From: Chloroflexota bacterium
GTDB taxonomy: Bacteria > Chloroflexota > Limnocylindria > Limnocylindrales > CSP1-4
Assembly (NCBI GenBank): GCA_013696275.1
Contig: JACCYW010000074.1
Coordinates: 1 to 7,154, forward strand
Direction: 5' to 3'
Length of the DNA stretch: 7,154 nucleotides
How positions within the stretch are numbered: the first letter of the stretch is position 1; every line of letters begins with the position of its first letter. Below are positions 5,336-7,154 of the stretch, one piece after another. Under the pieces are notes generated by a model. The model was not told the DNA's origin and made no database searches. It saw only the letters and a program-made list of their open reading frames with translations. The translations under genes were made by a program, and so were the position numbers.

Positions 5336-6294
5336 AGCACCGCGTAGTTGGCCGGGATGTAGCGGTCCCAGGCAGGCCCTTGCCCGGTCGCTGCGTAGAT
5401 GACGGCATGCTCATCGATGCGCAGGCCGGCGCCGAAGAGCGGTACCAGCGCCGGGCTGGGTCCGGGCACGAAGACCTGCCACGCCTGCGGTGCCTCGATG
5501 GAGGCCGACAGTCGCGCCACGATGGGAGCCAGCTGGTTGGGATCGGTCACCGCGACCGGTCCCAGGCGGCCTGACCGGTGGACGTAGCCGTACCCGATGG
5601 CCTCATCGGAGGCGGATCGACGAAAGAGATAGCCCTGACGTTGGGCGTGGTGCCAGAAGCGATGATCGACCCCATGCGCGTAGCCGAGCACGGCTCGATC
5701 GATGCGGTCCAGCTGGGCTGCGTCGGCGGCATGGGCCGGTGCTTCGGACTCGGCCAATGGCTGCATCTCCAGTGCTCCTGGCAGCTGTCCGCCGCCCGAC
5801 GCCGGCCAGCTTTGGTCGAGCCGACCGCGTAGAGCAAAGAGCGGCACGCGTGGCAGCATCCCGTAACGGGCATAGAGGCCCAGCGAGATGGGCTGTGTCG
5901 ACTCCGCGCAGACGGCCAACGTCAGCCCTGCCCGGGGACCGCTTGGCGCGAGCTCGGAGACGTCTGGCGCCAGGCAGGCATCGACCAGCCGACGTCCCAG
6001 GCCGCTGCCCTGCGACTCGGGCCGCACGAACAAAAAGGCCAGGAACCAGGCGTGCTCGCGGCGATGGGCAAGGCCGAAAGCGGCCAGCCCCGGTGACCCT
6101 CCCTCGGCCACCCAGGTCCGGCCCGGGTCGGTTTCGATGAGGTGCTGGAAGAGCCCTGCCAGAGACACCGGATCCCGCGGCCACGGCGGCTGGCCGTTCC
6201 TGGCTGCCAGATCGTCGCCGGCCGCGTAGAAGACCTCCAGGCAGGCAGGCACGTCGTTCGGCGTGGCGGGGCGGAGGCTGACGGCGGCGGTCAC
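5332..6294 (-). CDS. Tandem-domain GNAT family N-acetyltransferase
   Basis: The 320-residue protein begins at GTG overlapping the prfB stop (GTGA, 6294-6291) and ends inside the ftsE start. The first half is a full GNAT domain (about 5-155): LRPATPNDVPACLEVF at the start, acetyl-CoA pyrophosphate loop VRPESQGSGLGRRLV (90-104, Q95-G100 as Q/RxxGxG/A), then LAVCAES and a C-terminal LYARYGM motif. The second half (about 175-305) looks like a GNAT fold without a clear acetyl-CoA loop (IGYGYVHRSGRLGPVAV, then PLFGAGLRI), so it is probably a degenerate repeat with a structural or substrate role. The substrate is unknown. Its insertion between prfB and ftsE with double stop/start overlaps means it is translated in step with RF2 and FtsE. 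Modification of a ribosomal or release factor would be speculation. Confidence 0.85.
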   Translation of the reverse strand: MTAAVSLRPATPNDVPACLEVFYAAGDDLAARNGQPPWPRDPVSLAGLFQHLIETDPGRTWVAEGGSPGLAAFGLAHRREHAWFLAFLFVRPESQGSGLGRRLVDACLAPDVSELAPSGPRAGLTLAVCAESTQPISLGLYARYGMLPRVPLFALRGRLDQSWPASGGGQLPGALEMQPLAESEAPAHAADAAQLDRIDRAVLGYAHGVDHRFWHHAQRQGYLFRRSASDEAIGYGYVHRSGRLGPVAVTDPNQLAPIVARLSASIEAPQAWQVFVPGPSPALVPLFGAGLRIDEHAVIYAATGQGPAWDRYIPANYAVL

Positions 6295-7154
6295 GCAGCG
6301 GGGTGCTCGGGATCCGGTCCCGTACTCTGCTCGGTAGCGACGCGCTCCAACTCGGCGAGCATGAAGCGGTCCAGGTCGCCATCCAGTACGCCGGCCGTGT
6401 CGCTGGTCTCCACCTCGGTGCGGTGATCCTTGACCATCTGATAGGGATGGACCACATAGGATCGGATCTGATTTCCCCAGCCAGCTTCCACGTGGACACC
6501 CTTCAGCTCGATCCGCTCCAGTTCGCGCTCGGCCAGCTTCCGCTCCAGCAGACGGGCGCGCAGTATCTTCATCGCCAGCTCGCGGTTCTGGTGCTGTGAG
6601 CGCTCGTTCTGGCTCTGGGCCGCGATCCCGGTCGGGATGTGCGTGATGCGTACTGCAGAGTCGGTCTTGTTGACATGCTGACCACCAGCGCCCTGGGCTC
6701 GGAACGTGTCGATCTTCAACTCGTCGTCGGGGATCTCCCCGACCTCCACATCGTCCTCCACCTCGGGTAACACCTCCACCAGCGCGAAGGTCGTGTGGCG
6801 CCGCTTCTGGGCGTCGAAGGGGCTGATTCGGACGAGCCGATGGACGCCCCGCTCGGCGCGCATGAAGCCGTAAGCGTTACGGCCATCGATGCCGAGCGTC
6901 ACGCTCTTGATGCCGCCGCCCTCTCCTTCGAGACGGTCCAGGATCTCCGAGCCGTAGCGATGACGTTCTGCCCACCGGAGGTACATGCGCTGGAGCATCT
7001 CCGCCCAGTCGGTGGCCTCCATGCCACCTGCGCCGGCCGATATCGACAGGATGGCACCACGTTCGTCGTAATCGCCCGAGAAGAGCAGGCTGGTGCGCAT
7101 CCGTTCGTAGTCAGAGATGAGCTCGGCCGCTTCACGCTCCAGGCCGGCGCGGAG
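6291..7154 (-). CDS. prfB: Peptide chain release factor 2, 5' end beyond the window
   Basis: RF2 reads UGA and UAA stop codons and triggers release of the finished protein. The frame is open to the right edge, giving the last 287 residues; the N-terminus, and any programmed-frameshift site found in many prfB genes, lies outside. An internal ATG at 7100 is not the start, since LRAGLEREAAELISDYERM continues upstream in frame. Diagnostic motifs are the AGAGGMEATDWAEML block, the RF2-specific tripeptide SPF (codons at 6824-6816) in VRISPFDAQKRRH, and the catalytic GGQ (6686-6678) in GAGGQHVNKTDSAVRITH. SPF rather than PAT/PxT separates it from RF1. The C-terminus FMLAELERVATEQ is usual with a short Pro-rich tail. 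Its stop is UGA, which RF2 itself decodes, and it overlaps the next start. Confidence 0.97.
   Translation of the reverse strand, partial: LRAGLEREAAELISDYERMRTSLLFSGDYDERGAILSISAGAGGMEATDWAEMLQRMYLRWAERHRYGSEILDRLEGEGGGIKSVTLGIDGRNAYGFMRAERGVHRLVRISPFDAQKRRHTTFALVEVLPEVEDDVEVGEIPDDELKIDTFRAQGAGGQHVNKTDSAVRITHIPTGIAAQSQNERSQHQNRELAMKILRARLLERKLAERELERIELKGVHVEAGWGNQIRSYVVHPYQMVKDHRTEVETSDTAGVLDGDLDRFMLAELERVATEQSTGPDPEHPAA

Noticed and set aside
4604..5347. Plus-strand open frame of 247 codons
   Set aside because: It is an exact antisense shadow of ftsE, which has every ABC motif.
1..7154. CRISPR array, insertion sequence or tRNA gene
   Set aside because: No spaced direct repeats, transposase motifs, terminal inverted repeats or complete cloverleaf other than the tmRNA were seen.

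Overview
The window is a compact, high-GC stretch of bacterial chromosome in which every confident gene lies on the minus strand. Read in transcription order (right to left) it is prfB (release factor 2, 5' end outside the window), a two-domain GNAT acetyltransferase, ftsE, ftsX, an S41 carboxy-terminal protease (ctpA type), smpB, a small class I SAM methyltransferase, and ssrA (tmRNA). The order prfB-ftsE-ftsX-ctp resembles that of Bacillus subtilis, and prfB-ftsE-ftsX-smpB resembles that of Actinobacteria. High GC, frequent GTG starts, a one-piece tmRNA and this mixed synteny suggest a Chloroflexota- or Actinobacteria-related organism. An uncultured Chloroflexota lineage is my best guess, but the window carries no taxonomic marker that proves it.

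Right half (about 3570-7154): prfB, the acetyltransferase and ftsE are joined by two 4-base GTGA stop/start overlaps, and ftsX follows ftsE after 3 bases, so these four genes look like one translationally coupled operon. FtsE and FtsX form the ABC-type complex that controls cell-wall hydrolases at the division site. The S41 protease follows after a 128-base gap and is predicted to be membrane-anchored with its catalytic domain outside the cytoplasm.

Middle (about 1000-2220): the 178-base gap between ctpA and smpB is not empty. On the minus strand it holds a 13-base perfect complement to the 16S rRNA 3' end, placed directly after a hairpin, then a 15-codon ORF, a long imperfect hairpin overlapping the end of that ORF, and a 10-bp GC-rich hairpin just before the smpB ribosome binding site. 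This looks like a leader-peptide or attenuation region for smpB and is the most novel item in the window. SmpB itself is canonical. The methyltransferase has a good N-terminal core but an aberrant C-terminus.

Left end (1-1000): ssrA (583-956) is a complete one-piece tmRNA with its own extended -10 promoter, an upstream pseudoknot and a tag reading frame GNRQPSLALAA-stop. SmpB and tmRNA together form the trans-translation system that rescues stalled ribosomes, and RF2 releases peptides at UGA and UAA stops. Downstream of ssrA lies a same-strand remnant of an SDR39U1/YfcH-type epimerase containing only its C-terminal ~80 residues. This suggests that the DNA just past ssrA, a classic integration site, has been rearranged. 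The first 126 bases hold only an unassignable open frame.
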